Positions 38,081 through 47,083 of a stretch of DNA of 64,000 nt are shown here, piece by piece; the stretch's first letter is position 1, and each line of letters starts with the position of its first letter. The position numbers and the translations under genes were made by a program. Under the pieces are notes generated by a model. The model saw only the letters and a list, made by a program, of their open reading frames with translations, made no database searches and was not told the origin of the DNA. The stretch is from JBBATK01 sp044228285 (GTDB taxonomy: Bacteria > Bacteroidota > Ignavibacteria > Kapaibacteriales > NICIL-2). The stretch spans positions 124,001 to 188,000 of the forward strand of contig JBGAVD010000006.1 of the NCBI GenBank assembly GCA_044228285.1, written 5' to 3'.

Positions 38081-38866
38081 ATGCAGAGCGACACAGCAAT
38101 AGAAACCATCCGATACCTTTTGGTTGATGACGAGCCGTTGGCTCGGCAGCGAATGAGTACTTTGTTGGAAGCGGCTGCCAAGGAGCTCGGTTCTACACAT
38201 TGGCAGTGCATTGGCGAAGCAGGTAATGGCACTCAAGCCTTGGCAATGATCAATGAACTACAGCCTGATCTCGTGTTCTTAGATATACAGATGCCAGGTT
38301 TGCAGGGCTTCGATGTAGTGGAGCTACTGTCTGAGCATGTTCCCCACATTGTCTTCGTAACAGCCTACGATGAGTACGCGCTTCGCGCCTTCGAGGTCCA
38401 CGCTTTGGATTACCTCACAAAGCCAGTACGCGCGGAGCGTCTTGTGCAGTGTTTGAAAAGAGTGCAGTCCAGACATCATCTACAGCAGCAGTCTCGAGCA
38501 TTGGAGACCCTGCGTCAAGAAAGAGCATTGCAGCCTTTGCAGCGTCTAAGCGTTCGGGTGCAAGACAAGATTCGAGTGCTGGCATTGAGTGAGATCGAGC
38601 GTATGGAGGCAGAGGACAAAGTTGTGCAGGTTTTTAGTCAGGGACAGGCTTATCGTACTGAGCTCCGCTTAGACGAACTCGAGCAGCGTTTGGATGCAAA
38701 CCAGTACTTGCGTATCCATCGCTCTCACATTGTGCGCATCGAGGCAGTGCGCGAACTCATTCCTTGGTTCTCCGGAAGTTATTGTGTGAAGTTAGCGGAC
38801 GGAACGCAGCTACCAGTAGCACGCCGCAGAGTAGCACAGTTGAAGATTGCTCTTGGAAAGAGCTGA
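38081..38866 (+). CDS. LytTR-family response regulator
   Basis: 261 residues. Receiver domain (~5-130) with YLLVDDEPLARQRM, phospho-acceptor Asp68 in LVFLDIQMPG, Thr/Lys at FVTAYDEYAL and LDYLTKPV. A LytTR DNA-binding domain (~155-261) has LALSEIERMEAEDKVV, LRIHRSHIVRIEAVREL and LPVARRRVAQLK. It pairs with the preceding LytS-type kinase. Probable targets include the adjacent TonB receptor, by proximity only. Confidence 0.96.
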   Translation: MQSDTAIETIRYLLVDDEPLARQRMSTLLEAAAKELGSTHWQCIGEAGNGTQALAMINELQPDLVFLDIQMPGLQGFDVVELLSEHVPHIVFVTAYDEYALRAFEVHALDYLTKPVRAERLVQCLKRVQSRHHLQQQSRALETLRQERALQPLQRLSVRVQDKIRVLALSEIERMEAEDKVVQVFSQGQAYRTELRLDELEQRLDANQYLRIHRSHIVRIEAVRELIPWFSGSYCVKLADGTQLPVARRRVAQLKIALGKS

Positions 38867-39039
38867 TCCATCGGCTCAGCAGCACCGTTCCCCTGTCGTG
38901 CTACTAGTCAAGTAATACTAACCCTCGTCGTCTCGCGCGCCAAAGCTCGTACGAGACTCGCATAGGATAATACGCGAGATTTCAGAGAGAAAGCAGTCTA
39001 GCATTTGCTAGATTGGTAGACCACACACATTAGATACCA

Positions 39040-39378
39040 ATGGCAGATTTACAATCATTTGCGGCCTTGCTTGGCAAGGGCACGGAAGAGGCAGCGGCAA
39101 AGGGTCCGGAGCCTAAGAAGGGTTACGACGGCAAAGTCCTGCGTCTTTCCGTTCAGCTCGAAACCAAAGGTCGCGGAGGCAAAACCGTTACACTAGTGCG
39201 CGGCTTTCAGTCGCACCCCAAGGAACTCCACGATCTCACCCAGCTTCTCAAGAAGAAGTGCGGAACTGGTGGCAGTGTAGGCGACAACTGCATTGAGTTG
39301 CAGGGTGACCAGCGTCAAACAGCAGAGAAGTTTTTACGTGAGCGCGGATATGAGTTTAAGTCTAGCACGAAGAAGTGA
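39040..39378 (+). CDS. SUI1/YciH-family translation factor
   Basis: 112 residues. Core segments match bacterial eIF1/SUI1-like proteins (YciH): VLRLSVQLETKGRGGKTVTLVRG in pieces, LTQLLKKKCGTGGSVGD and ELQGDQRQTAEKFLRERGY. In E. coli YciH affects start-site selection and is non-essential. The length is typical and there is no extra domain. It stands alone 173 bp downstream of the LytTR gene and converges with the helical-repeat gene. Confidence 0.94.
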   Translation: MADLQSFAALLGKGTEEAAAKGPEPKKGYDGKVLRLSVQLETKGRGGKTVTLVRGFQSHPKELHDLTQLLKKKCGTGGSVGDNCIELQGDQRQTAEKFLRERGYEFKSSTKK

Positions 39379-39464
39379 TAGAAGCGAACACGAGACGTCG
39401 TTTCACTGAAAGTGCTAGCGCTCCAGTTGGAACACTCTCGCTACTTCAAAGTGTGAGCTGAACC

Positions 39465-41015
39465 TTAGGCGAAAGCTTTGGGACCGCCCTTCAACTCCTC
39501 CATCATCATTTCCCAGAGGTCTTCAAGAGGAATAATCTCGAGGGTTTCAGCTGTCCCACCTTTGAATTTCGGTGGCACATTCTTCAGTTTACGCAGCCAC
39601 ACAGCAGCACTCTTTTGAATGCGGGCTGCATCGAACTCCTGCTCAACCATCACGTGGATCAACTGTGCGAATATTGCCAGTCGGTAGTTCAACTTGTTTA
39701 GTCTCTTCCTTCGCAGAGTTTGCAAAGATTCATCTCGCTGGATAAGACTATCGTAATCTCGAACGCGCAACAGAAACAGAATTTGCGCAAAGACAGCCAC
39801 CACATTGAATCCTTGTAGGTCCTTCGCCAGCACACTAAAGGTGGATGCAAAAGCGCGGAAGTGTCGATACTTACTCTTCGACTTCAACTGCTCCGCTGGT
39901 AGTAAACTCACCCGTATCTGATCGCTCGACACAAAGCGAATATAGAACTCCAACAAACGCCACTTCTCAAGCATCAACGGATCGTCCCGCCGAAAACTTG
40001 GATGCGTAATCACTTCTAAAAAGATGTTGCGAGCTAGTGTGTAGTTTTTGGTACGTAGGGCGAGGATGAGGTAGGACTCTTGAAAGACAAACCATGCAAT
40101 TCTCCCCTTTGGTACAAGAGACTCAAACTCTTTGGCAAGATGGTATGCAGCATCGTACCGACCCATCCAGATGTTCGCGGCCATACTGGAAATCACAAAC
40201 TGCGAGTAAAAAAGTCCGTTTCTAACAACTGGTTTACCAGTGTAGTACCTCTTCAGCTCATTCGTCAACCAGAGTATTCTATCGTAGTCTTGCTCTGCTT
40301 CAGCTAGAATCTTAGACAACAGTACATAGTTTTCGTGAAGCGTTGCGGTGCGATACTTTAGCCAGTATTCCTCTAACTCCTTTACATACCTTGCAATTTC
40401 TTTGTGTTTGTCGCTTCGTAAAGACCAGTTCGCGGCGTACCACGACGAGACTCTCTCGACATAGAGCGTCGAAGTGTCTTCAACACTTTGTACTTCTATC
40501 AATCTCAGTAACTCAGTTGCATACTTTTCATACGATTTTTGCCTTCCCGCATAGGCTTCAATGTGTGCAAGTATTGTAAGGCATTCCTTGGCTGCTGTTG
40601 TAAGCTCGTACTGTTTTGCTAAACGGTACGTCTTTTCCGCCAAATATTTGGTTGTCTGAGTACTCCGGTACAGCAGTAGGACTTTCAAAGCAGCGACATT
40701 TTGAATGCATTCTTGACGTGCAATAGTACGGGGATTGACAAATGCTCGTTTCGGATCAAGAAACGAGACTGAATCGATGAGACGCCTCAGCAGTCGCATT
40801 TTAATACTATTGTAAGTACTTGCTGGAACTTTGCTTATCGATCCATACAACTCGGTTTTCGCGTTGGCATCACTCGTGATTACTCCGGATGATATTCCTT
40901 CAAAGAGCTTACGCATTCGTGTAGCTTGAGCTCCGACCTTTTCCCCTTGGAACAGATCAAACCTATTTTTACTGTACAACACGTATAAACGCACTAATTC
41001 CTGCAGTACTTGCAT
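39465..41015 (-). CDS. Helical-repeat (TPR-like) protein, paralogue of the gene at 45476-46966
   Basis: 516 residues, no signal peptide or membrane segment, built of paired amphipathic helices with spaced Tyr/Leu/Ala (AKECLTILAHIEAYAGRQKSY, DYDRILWLTNELKRYY, RYDAAYHLAKEF). This resembles the ~500-residue tetratricopeptide-like proteins common in Bacteroidota, of unknown function. The N-terminus (residues 1-95) matches the paralogue in layout: a short helix, then 'KxxxLxxxI' and 'KMRLLRRLIDSV'. No HTH or catalytic motif is visible. It is transcribed away from a small secreted-peptide-like gene at 41214, with a 198-bp shared region. A peptide-binding role is only a hypothesis. Confidence 0.65.
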   Translation of the reverse strand: MQVLQELVRLYVLYSKNRFDLFQGEKVGAQATRMRKLFEGISSGVITSDANAKTELYGSISKVPASTYNSIKMRLLRRLIDSVSFLDPKRAFVNPRTIARQECIQNVAALKVLLLYRSTQTTKYLAEKTYRLAKQYELTTAAKECLTILAHIEAYAGRQKSYEKYATELLRLIEVQSVEDTSTLYVERVSSWYAANWSLRSDKHKEIARYVKELEEYWLKYRTATLHENYVLLSKILAEAEQDYDRILWLTNELKRYYTGKPVVRNGLFYSQFVISSMAANIWMGRYDAAYHLAKEFESLVPKGRIAWFVFQESYLILALRTKNYTLARNIFLEVITHPSFRRDDPLMLEKWRLLEFYIRFVSSDQIRVSLLPAEQLKSKSKYRHFRAFASTFSVLAKDLQGFNVVAVFAQILFLLRVRDYDSLIQRDESLQTLRRKRLNKLNYRLAIFAQLIHVMVEQEFDAARIQKSAAVWLRKLKNVPPKFKGGTAETLEIIPLEDLWEMMMEELKGGPKAFA

Positions 41016-41213
41016 CTCAAAAACTACTCAAATTCTATACATTACAGCAACTTAACCCTCATACCACGCCATTCAAACGGTAGAAATACTGCTTTACACC
41101 GCGTAAAACGCATACTTGAAAATCACTATTTCCACTTACAGGAAGGTCAATTTCGCATCACAATTTTGACGCCGAACTAATACCCGCTTCATTACAATTT
41201 ATAAGGAGTCATA

Positions 41214-41414
41214 ATGAACACGTTAGTCAGCGTACTACTTTGGATTGGTGCAATAAGTCCTGGAGCTTATTCAGAGTCGGACATTGTTAGAATTACCTCT
41301 GAGAATCGAGTTACAGTAGCTTTGGTATGCTATAATCCTATGTTGCGGCGAATAGCTGAGAACTCTGCTGATGCAAGTCTGGTGGTGGTATTCCCACCAA
41401 CAGACGGCGAGTAA
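41214..41414 (+). CDS. Small secreted-peptide-like protein
   Basis: 66 residues. The ATG has an excellent ribosome site (AAGGAG seven bases upstream), which makes this a credible gene. The N-terminus MNTLVSVLLWIGAISPGAYS is a short hydrophobic export-type segment with little positive charge. The mature part has SENRVTVALVCYNPMLRRI and ends LVVVFPPTDGE, with a single cysteine. No family recognised. It is divergent from the helical-repeat gene and followed by a long non-coding stretch with strong hairpins. Confidence 0.55.
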   Translation: MNTLVSVLLWIGAISPGAYSESDIVRITSENRVTVALVCYNPMLRRIAENSADASLVVVFPPTDGE

Positions 41415-42253
41415 AGCAATCATCTTATCCGCACAAATACACATACTTATCTCTGAGTTCATGGAAGCTGTTAGCATAGACTTCTTGCAGGCATGTCTCA
41501 GAACATTGTTGGACTTAAGAGTTCAAGTGATAAGGTTGTTTTCTTACTGAAACAAACGAAGGTTAAAGGAGATTGCGAGAGCTTCTTTAGCCTTTGGAGG
41601 CTTATTCTGGCCAGGATAGGTCTCAACAATGCCAAGCAGGATCATGATCATCGGCAACGTGTGGAACCCGTCGTGAGCATGTGTTGTGTCGGTTGGGGCG
41701 GCCACCCTGGCTGACACAACTGCGAGGCAGTGTGTTTTCTGAACTTGTTTTGTGATATCGAAGAACAATTGAGAGTTGATTGCCTTGTCAGGCAATCGAA
41801 AGAGTAGCTGCGTGCTTTAGAGGTGATGACAGCAGAACGTAGAAGCACGAGATATAGCAGAGGATCCGTTCCTGATGGATCTCTGTGTCGTATGCTTTGC
41901 GAGTTGCTTCACTGACGCTAGCTGAGAAAGTGTGCAAGGCTCAGTTTGTTATTCGATTGGTTCCACCCTTCCTTCGACATCTCACTCGAGGAGTTGTCGC
42001 ACTCCACACAGTTGGCATCTACACTGCCAATTCCTTTTCTTGCAACCAACACTGCAATCATCCTTGCAGTCAAACCCAAACACTCTCTCGCGGATCCACT
42101 CTCGCGGATTCCGGGGTCCACAGCTTCTTTCTTTTCAGCCTGTAATTAGTCATGCATCGTCGTGCTTGTGACGAATGCTTGGCAGCGTCATGCGCGAAAT
42201 AGTCGGTTCTTCATACAAGCAACAGCATTTTGTTTTACATTTCTACCATCCCT
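41415..42253. other. 839-bp stretch without recognised gene, rich in hairpins
   Basis: Three hairpins lie at 41684-41719 (15-bp stem with four G-T pairs), 41778-41797 (perfect 8-bp stem, TGTC loop) and 41859-41884 (8-bp stem with one bulge). Near 42078-42115 CTCTCGCGGATCC and CTCTCGCGGATTCC form a direct repeat. Short open frames exist on both strands but have no ribosome site. A structured RNA or long leader is possible. Confidence 0.45.
41684..41719 (+). ncRNA. Candidate structured RNA hairpin with G-U pairs
   Basis: Left arm 41684-41698 pairs with 41705-41719 over 15 positions, four of them G-U in plus-strand RNA, with a six-base loop CGGCCA. The G-U pairs would be A-C mismatches in minus-strand RNA, so the structure favours plus-strand transcription. 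No T-run follows. A second perfect hairpin lies 58 bp downstream. Confidence 0.35.
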
Positions 42254-43069
42254 ATGTCACGTTTATCCATTGCTATGGAACGCCCCGGACACGAAGCACT
42301 GCGGGTAGCTCCAATTCATCGTCCTAAAACACGCGTCAAACTCGGCGCGACATCTCTTGACAGCTTAGCGCATAACTCAGCCGAGAACACTGCATCACTC
42401 AGGCTTAGTTACTACGGTGGACCACTCATCCAGAACGTTGAGGTCTCCATCATTTATTGGGGATCAAAGTTTAAAGAAGAAAAATGGCTTTCGCTTCCAG
42501 ACAGAATCGACGCCTTTTTTGATACTATACTCCAGAGTTCGGTTATGGATCAGATGGCGGAGTATTCAGTGAAAGGAATGACGATTGGTCGTGGTCGCCG
42601 AGTAAGTAGTACAATCATTACGAGCTCTGTACCCAAGTCACATACAACCGATAGCGCGATACGAGCGCAGTTAAAAAAATGGATCGCTGCAAAGAACAAC
42701 ATTCCGCAACCCAACCCGAATAGCTTGTACTTCATCTATCTTGAACCAGGACTGAGTGTAAGCATGGGTGGAGCTAAATCTTGCTCATCATTCTGCGGAT
42801 ATCACGATGCAATTGGCTCAAACATTTACTATTCGGTGATGCCCTTTCCCAGTTGTTCTGGATGCAAAGGCGAACTTGATGAGTTCGAATCACTCTGTGG
42901 TACAAGCTCACACGAGCTTTGCGAGGCTGTAACCGATCCTATACCAGGCACAGGATGGTATCATGAAGAGTTCGGTGAGGTTGCCGACATTTGTTCCTGG
43001 TCTTTTCGAGAAGAACAAGGCTACATTGTACAGAAAGAGTGGTCGAACAAAGCTGCACGATGTTTGTAA
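42254..43069 (+). CDS. Uncharacterised protein of an SHELCEAVTDP-motif family (possible metallopeptidase-like)
   Basis: 271 residues from ATG 42254 (a later ATG at 42275 is possible). Segments include LSYYGGPLIQNVEVSIIYWG, LDSS-like QSSVMDQMAEYSVKGM, YFIYLEPGLSVSMGG, SCSSFCGYHDAIGSNIYYSV and SHELCEAVTDPIPGTGWY followed by GEVADICSW. I recall similar uncharacterised proteins in several bacterial phyla, and the 'YYGGP...IYWG' and FCGYH parts recall plant EXORDIUM/PHI-1 proteins. The HEL-x-EA segment could be a metal site, but no HExxH is present. Nine cysteines suggest disulfides, yet no signal peptide is visible. Function unknown. Confidence 0.6.
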   Translation: MSRLSIAMERPGHEALRVAPIHRPKTRVKLGATSLDSLAHNSAENTASLRLSYYGGPLIQNVEVSIIYWGSKFKEEKWLSLPDRIDAFFDTILQSSVMDQMAEYSVKGMTIGRGRRVSSTIITSSVPKSHTTDSAIRAQLKKWIAAKNNIPQPNPNSLYFIYLEPGLSVSMGGAKSCSSFCGYHDAIGSNIYYSVMPFPSCSGCKGELDEFESLCGTSSHELCEAVTDPIPGTGWYHEEFGEVADICSWSFREEQGYIVQKEWSNKAARCL

Positions 43070-43580
43070 CGATGTTCTAACATTGAAGTGACACCATTGA
43101 TCTCTCGTTGATCACTGATGAGCGCCATCCTCAAGTACATAAAGGATGATAAAGCTCGGTGATTAAGGAGCGACAAACTTGCATGCAATGAGTGTATATC
43201 GCTGTTCTCGTGTCATACATAGGAGCAGAGCACAGCACAGTAATGAGTCAGTGATTTCACTCCTCATTCTGAGCGCGAATGCAAAGCAAAAGTTTTTTCT
43301 TATTGTTACAATAAAGTTGTCTGTTTGATACCCTGAAATTACTATCATTGCATTACGAAGGAATTGAACTTTTAACCCCCTTAGTTCTGCGTACTATCAG
43401 GTCGATTTATAACATTCGAAGACAATTTGAAAAAAAGTCTTTTCTGCTCAAGGCTTTCTTCAAACTCGCTACCATTGATGTGTGGCGAGACGAAACGACC
43501 GTCATCCAGCTATAAAGGTTGAACAGGATGTTCAGCTATTTGTCGTTGAGGATTTTTAGAACACGTTTCGAGGAGAACCT
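43070..43580. other. 511-bp stretch with no gene recognised
   Basis: AT-richer than its surroundings in 43280-43440, with no supported frame. It presumably contains the promoter and leader for the small gene at 43581, whose ATG is preceded by GAGGAG. Confidence 0.4.
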
Positions 43581-43832
43581 ATGGTTTACTCACTGTACAC
43601 CCGCCAGTTTGCATTTGTCAATGCATACCGCATGTTTCTCAGTGCTCACAGCGATGGAGCGTACTGGGCACTTGTCGTGTATTGGGATAAGCAGCAAGGC
43701 ACAACGCACGAGCGTGATGTCTTGTTGAAGCTTGAGCAGTTTGTTTCGGACTCAGATGAAGGAGCAATTCAGCTTGCTACAGATTGGGCTTCGAAAAAAT
43801 TCAACATGGATGTCGAGTTCATGGAGATTTAA
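43581..43832 (+). CDS. Small uncharacterised protein
   Basis: 83 residues with CGAGGAG about seven bases before the ATG. Starts MVYSLYTRQFAFVNAYRMF and ends KKFNMDVEFMEI; acidic overall in the second half (ERDVLLKLEQFVSDSDEGAI). No signal peptide, cysteine or known motif. The GAG-rich, amphipathic make-up looks like a folded cytosolic protein. No partner gene is evident. Confidence 0.6.
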   Translation: MVYSLYTRQFAFVNAYRMFLSAHSDGAYWALVVYWDKQQGTTHERDVLLKLEQFVSDSDEGAIQLATDWASKKFNMDVEFMEI

Positions 43833-43918
43833 ATCCATCCCTTCAGCTTCTCGTTTGAATTCAGTGTTGTAACACTCGTTACTATACCTCATCTGTATGT
43901 CATTTCGGCTACCGCACT

Positions 43919-43956
43919 CCCTGTATGCAACGTTGCTTGGATGGCTGCATACAGGG
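43919..43956. terminator. Hairpin between convergent genes, possible bidirectional terminator
   Basis: CCCTGTATGCA (43919-43929) and TGCATACAGGG (43946-43956) form a perfect 11-bp stem with a 16-base loop, between a plus-strand gene ending at 43832 and a minus-strand gene ending at 44013. No T-run on either side, so termination is uncertain. Confidence 0.45.
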
Positions 43957-44012
43957 GGCGACAGCTGTTAGTGAAGGAAAGTGAATTGGATTTATAAAAT
44001 GAAGTTCGTTCG

Positions 44013-45212
44013 TTAGTCTTTCGGACACAGTTTCTTGCGATCCGAAAACGAGTCAAGGAATGCTTTCGCATCGTCGTCTGTTCGCACGGTGATATCTATC
44101 TGCGTAATGCGTAGTGCTGTTTTAGCGACACCTTCTACATAACCAACATTGAACCGATCAACGCTTATAGTGCTCAGCACACGCTGAATGCAGGACTGTA
44201 TGTATATCACCTTGTCTGTATTGAGTGAGTGATTGTCGAACTGTTGACAATACTCATCGCGGTAGCTAATTCTTCCATCAAATACTTTTTGCGTCCACTC
44301 TCGCATACTCTGTTCGCCGAAAGCATTGAGACGAGTTGTTGATCCTGACTCAAAGAAACGATTCGAGAGCAGCTTCATCATGACTGCTCGGAAGCGCTCC
44401 GCGTTTCCGTTGCGCATGACGTCGTGCACGAATTGTGCAAGCTCCATTGCCGAGCTAAACTCTTTCACTTCCACCTGCGGTAGTTTCTCTGCAGCTGCCT
44501 TCGCCAGTTGTTCTTCCATCGTGAACTCTATTGATCTCTTCTTCATCTCATTGATGCGATCGAAGGAGTATTCTTTTTGCGACAGCACTTTCTGGTCGTC
44601 ACGGGAAGTCACGATGAAACGTGCCCATGGCGAATCTTTATCGTCTCTGAACAAACGCACACGAAAGTGTTGCTCTACCTGAGCGACGTTTGGTCCACGC
44701 CATACCATTTCGAGGGTCGCTACAACATCGAGGTCAACGATGGTTGGGCTATCCCAAGACCACTTTGCGTCGGTGGCGACGTGTGGTGCCTCAATAATCT
44801 TCAGTGTTTCGCCATAGAGGTAGCCGTAGAACTGAGCCCAATTCGTTGAGATCAGTTTCATGACTTCTTCGGAGCTCGGTTCTTTGAGTCCTTCGTACTT
44901 GTTCTCCAGCACTCGAAACTTCCAATAGGTATAGGTGGAAGCGCTTTGCTGTTGGTACACAGCATCTCCAACAACAAGTAGATTCACCCCAGGGATATTG
45001 GAGCGACGAACAACCTCAACGCCTCGCACGTACTCCCAATTTCCCAGGTCTTTGTTCCACTGGCGGGTTCCACTTGCTTTCGTAAAACGCACGCGAATAG
45101 CATCGGCCGCACCAATATCCTTGCGGATTTGTTGTTCGGAGGGTTGAGCCATAGCAATGCTAGCACACAAGAGCAGAGAGCTCAGAATGATCAGCAGCGA
45201 ACGGTACTTCAT
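44013..45212 (-). CDS. Uncharacterised exported protein
   Basis: 399 residues with a clear Sec signal (SLLIILSSLLLCASIAMAQ). The body is mixed: an early strand region (AIRVRFTKASGTRQW, VNLLVVGDAVYQQQS), a central lysine/glutamate-rich helix (EFTMEEQLAKAAAEKLPQ) and a C-terminal segment with VITVR-type strand IDITVRTDDDAKAFLD. Two cysteines occur in DEYCQQF and YIQSCIQ. No family recognised. A strong hairpin (45254-45284) lies in its leader about 40 bases before the ATG. Confidence 0.7.
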   Translation of the reverse strand: MKYRSLLIILSSLLLCASIAMAQPSEQQIRKDIGAADAIRVRFTKASGTRQWNKDLGNWEYVRGVEVVRRSNIPGVNLLVVGDAVYQQQSASTYTYWKFRVLENKYEGLKEPSSEEVMKLISTNWAQFYGYLYGETLKIIEAPHVATDAKWSWDSPTIVDLDVVATLEMVWRGPNVAQVEQHFRVRLFRDDKDSPWARFIVTSRDDQKVLSQKEYSFDRINEMKKRSIEFTMEEQLAKAAAEKLPQVEVKEFSSAMELAQFVHDVMRNGNAERFRAVMMKLLSNRFFESGSTTRLNAFGEQSMREWTQKVFDGRISYRDEYCQQFDNHSLNTDKVIYIQSCIQRVLSTISVDRFNVGYVEGVAKTALRITQIDITVRTDDDAKAFLDSFSDRKKLCPKD

Positions 45213-45253
45213 GTTCTTCCTTCGGTTTCGTTCAAGAGATTTTCTTACACAGG

Positions 45254-45284
45254 CGCTGTTGCCTGCCTGCGGCAGTCAACAGCG
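45254..45284. repeat. Nested hairpin in the leader of the 399-residue exported protein gene
   Basis: CGCTGTTG / CAACAGCG (8 bp) encloses CTGCC-TGC-GGCAG (5 bp) with a single mismatched pair between, giving a nearly continuous 14-position stem. On the minus strand it precedes the ATG at 45212 by about 40 bases. No T-run. Confidence 0.65.
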
Positions 45285-45442
45285 TAAGCGCGACAGTCTA
45301 TCACAACACCTGCGCTTGTCTTGAAGGAAAAACTAGGGGGAAAGAGGCTTTGAGGAAGAGACAGAAAATTGAAAAATTACCGAGTCTGAGACCCCAAAGG
45401 TGGGAGAACTCGATAGCAGGCTAGCTCATCTGAGGGGTTAAG

Positions 45443-45460
45443 GCGGCTGCTTGCAGCCGC
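45443..45460. repeat. Short TT-loop hairpin after the helical-repeat gene
   Basis: GCGGCTGC and GCAGCCGC around TT, 16 bp beyond the stop of the minus-strand gene ending at 45476. Confidence 0.65.
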
Positions 45461-45475
45461 GTTGATAATGAGTCT

Positions 45476-46966
45476 CTACTTGGTTCGGAACCAGCCCAAA
45501 AGGTCGGTGTAACTGGCTGTAATTCCAGCATATTGGGCCTTATCAAGCTTCTGCAAATCCTCAGCAAAATTGTTGATTGCTTTGGCAAAGCCATCGGTGG
45601 AATCATTGAGTACGGCGGCATTCATGAAGCGAATGAAAACACGCTCAAACTCACCCATGTTTTTTTGCTTGTTGAGGAAGCGTTTGAATGAGAGAGTTTT
45701 TGAAAGGACCAGTTCAATGTGCCCGAGTTTCCAGTGAAGGAGGATTTCGTAGAGGCGAGCATAGAGAAAAATTTGCTCGCGGCGCTCGATCTCTGGAATC
45801 TCAAACACGCGCAGTAGCCATTCGAGGGCTTTAGGGAGGTTGCCAGTTTTGAGGTAGCCGAGCGACATATTGAACGTTACGTCACCTTGAATGACAATCG
45901 AGATTTGACGAAAGAGTTGTCTGTTCTCATCCACGAAGGCTGCATTGCGGTCAACATTCGAATAGTCCTGGTGGATGATCATTGCCAGAAAGTTCGACTG
46001 TATGCTGAGCTCAAACTTTGAAATCTCGTTGTCTTCTATATTCTGCATGTGCTCTTCTGCGTAGAGCTTGATTTGGTCGTAGAAATCAGCCTGCCGACTA
46101 TTGAAAGCAAAGGTGATCATCTGCGACAAGTACAACATGCATTGTTTCGCGTTATGACGAATTGCGCGCGGAGACATGCTTTCAAGCAGTTCGAGGTTTC
46201 GCTGGGTGACAGCAACAGCTTCTTGTTGATTGTTCAGGCAGTGGTGACAGAGCGCAATAGCAGAATTCAGAAAGGACTTTGTGTTGATGAGACGGACTCT
46301 ATCCTTGAAGTTGTTTAAGATCTCGATGCTCTCGTTAAACTCCTTTGTTGCCTCTTCAGTTGGTCGAAGACCATGCTTCTTGTAGAGAGAATAGATACGT
46401 CGGTTGAGTTGCAGAGCTTCCTCATGCAGTTGCATATCGCGCAGAACTTCTACGATCTCCTGATGTACACCTGAAGGGTCTCTCAGCGTGCGTGAAAGAT
46501 GTGCTTCTTCGTTAGCCAGGACATCGAGTAAAGGAAGGAGCATCTCTGTTTCGTAACACACGGCTTTGGTCTGAGCTAGCAGCTTTTCAAAATGCGAGTA
46601 GAGTCCTCGGTTCTTGAGAAAGCGCAGGCTGGCAGCTTGATCGTAGAGCGTTTCGTCGAGCGATTGGCCCTTATGATAAGCCCGCATCGCATCGAAGATC
46701 GCGGTGATCAGATAGTGCTTGGTTTTGGAGTAGTATTTCCAGCCTGTCCATGAAGAGAACTTGCGATCGAGAGCTGGGGCATCGAGTTCCTTCATGGCAG
46801 CCATCGCATCAAACAGCTTCTCATAGCTGCTTAAATCACCGTGTGCGGTTCCGTTGAAGTGAATCTTGAAGTATCTGCGTTCTGCTTTAGACAGACTCTG
46901 TATGAGCTCAAACAACTCGTCGTTTTCGCCAACCGTAGGTGCATTCTTTTTCGTACTCCGCGCCAT
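45476..46966 (-). CDS. Helical-repeat (TPR-like) protein, paralogue of the gene at 39465-41015
   Basis: 496 residues, cytosolic. The N-terminus ELIQSLSKAERRYFKIHFNG with SYEKLFDAMAAM is the hallmark of a large Bacteroidota family of ~500-residue tetratricopeptide-like proteins without assigned function. The rest is tandem helix pairs (HEEALQLNRRIYSLYKKHG, GNLPKALEWLLRVFEI). No catalytic, HTH or membrane signature. It is divergent from a secreted-protein gene at 47084 across 117 bp. The repeated arrangement of helical-repeat gene beside secreted products recalls the pair at 39.5-41.4 kb. Confidence 0.7.
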   Translation of the reverse strand: MARSTKKNAPTVGENDELFELIQSLSKAERRYFKIHFNGTAHGDLSSYEKLFDAMAAMKELDAPALDRKFSSWTGWKYYSKTKHYLITAIFDAMRAYHKGQSLDETLYDQAASLRFLKNRGLYSHFEKLLAQTKAVCYETEMLLPLLDVLANEEAHLSRTLRDPSGVHQEIVEVLRDMQLHEEALQLNRRIYSLYKKHGLRPTEEATKEFNESIEILNNFKDRVRLINTKSFLNSAIALCHHCLNNQQEAVAVTQRNLELLESMSPRAIRHNAKQCMLYLSQMITFAFNSRQADFYDQIKLYAEEHMQNIEDNEISKFELSIQSNFLAMIIHQDYSNVDRNAAFVDENRQLFRQISIVIQGDVTFNMSLGYLKTGNLPKALEWLLRVFEIPEIERREQIFLYARLYEILLHWKLGHIELVLSKTLSFKRFLNKQKNMGEFERVFIRFMNAAVLNDSTDGFAKAINNFAEDLQKLDKAQYAGITASYTDLLGWFRTK

Positions 46967-47083
46967 GACTCCTCACGTAAAACCAAAAGTTGACTTGCTT
47001 AGACTCGGTAAAAATGCAAAAAAGAGTCTCATGATGAAGCACGATCTCGACGGATGTTTGAGTCGAGTTATCAACGAATCAAC

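Noticed and set aside
41544..41795. Minus-strand frame in the hairpin-rich stretch
   Set aside because: Spans the strong hairpin and has no ribosome site or recognisable domain, although part of it reads somewhat protein-like.
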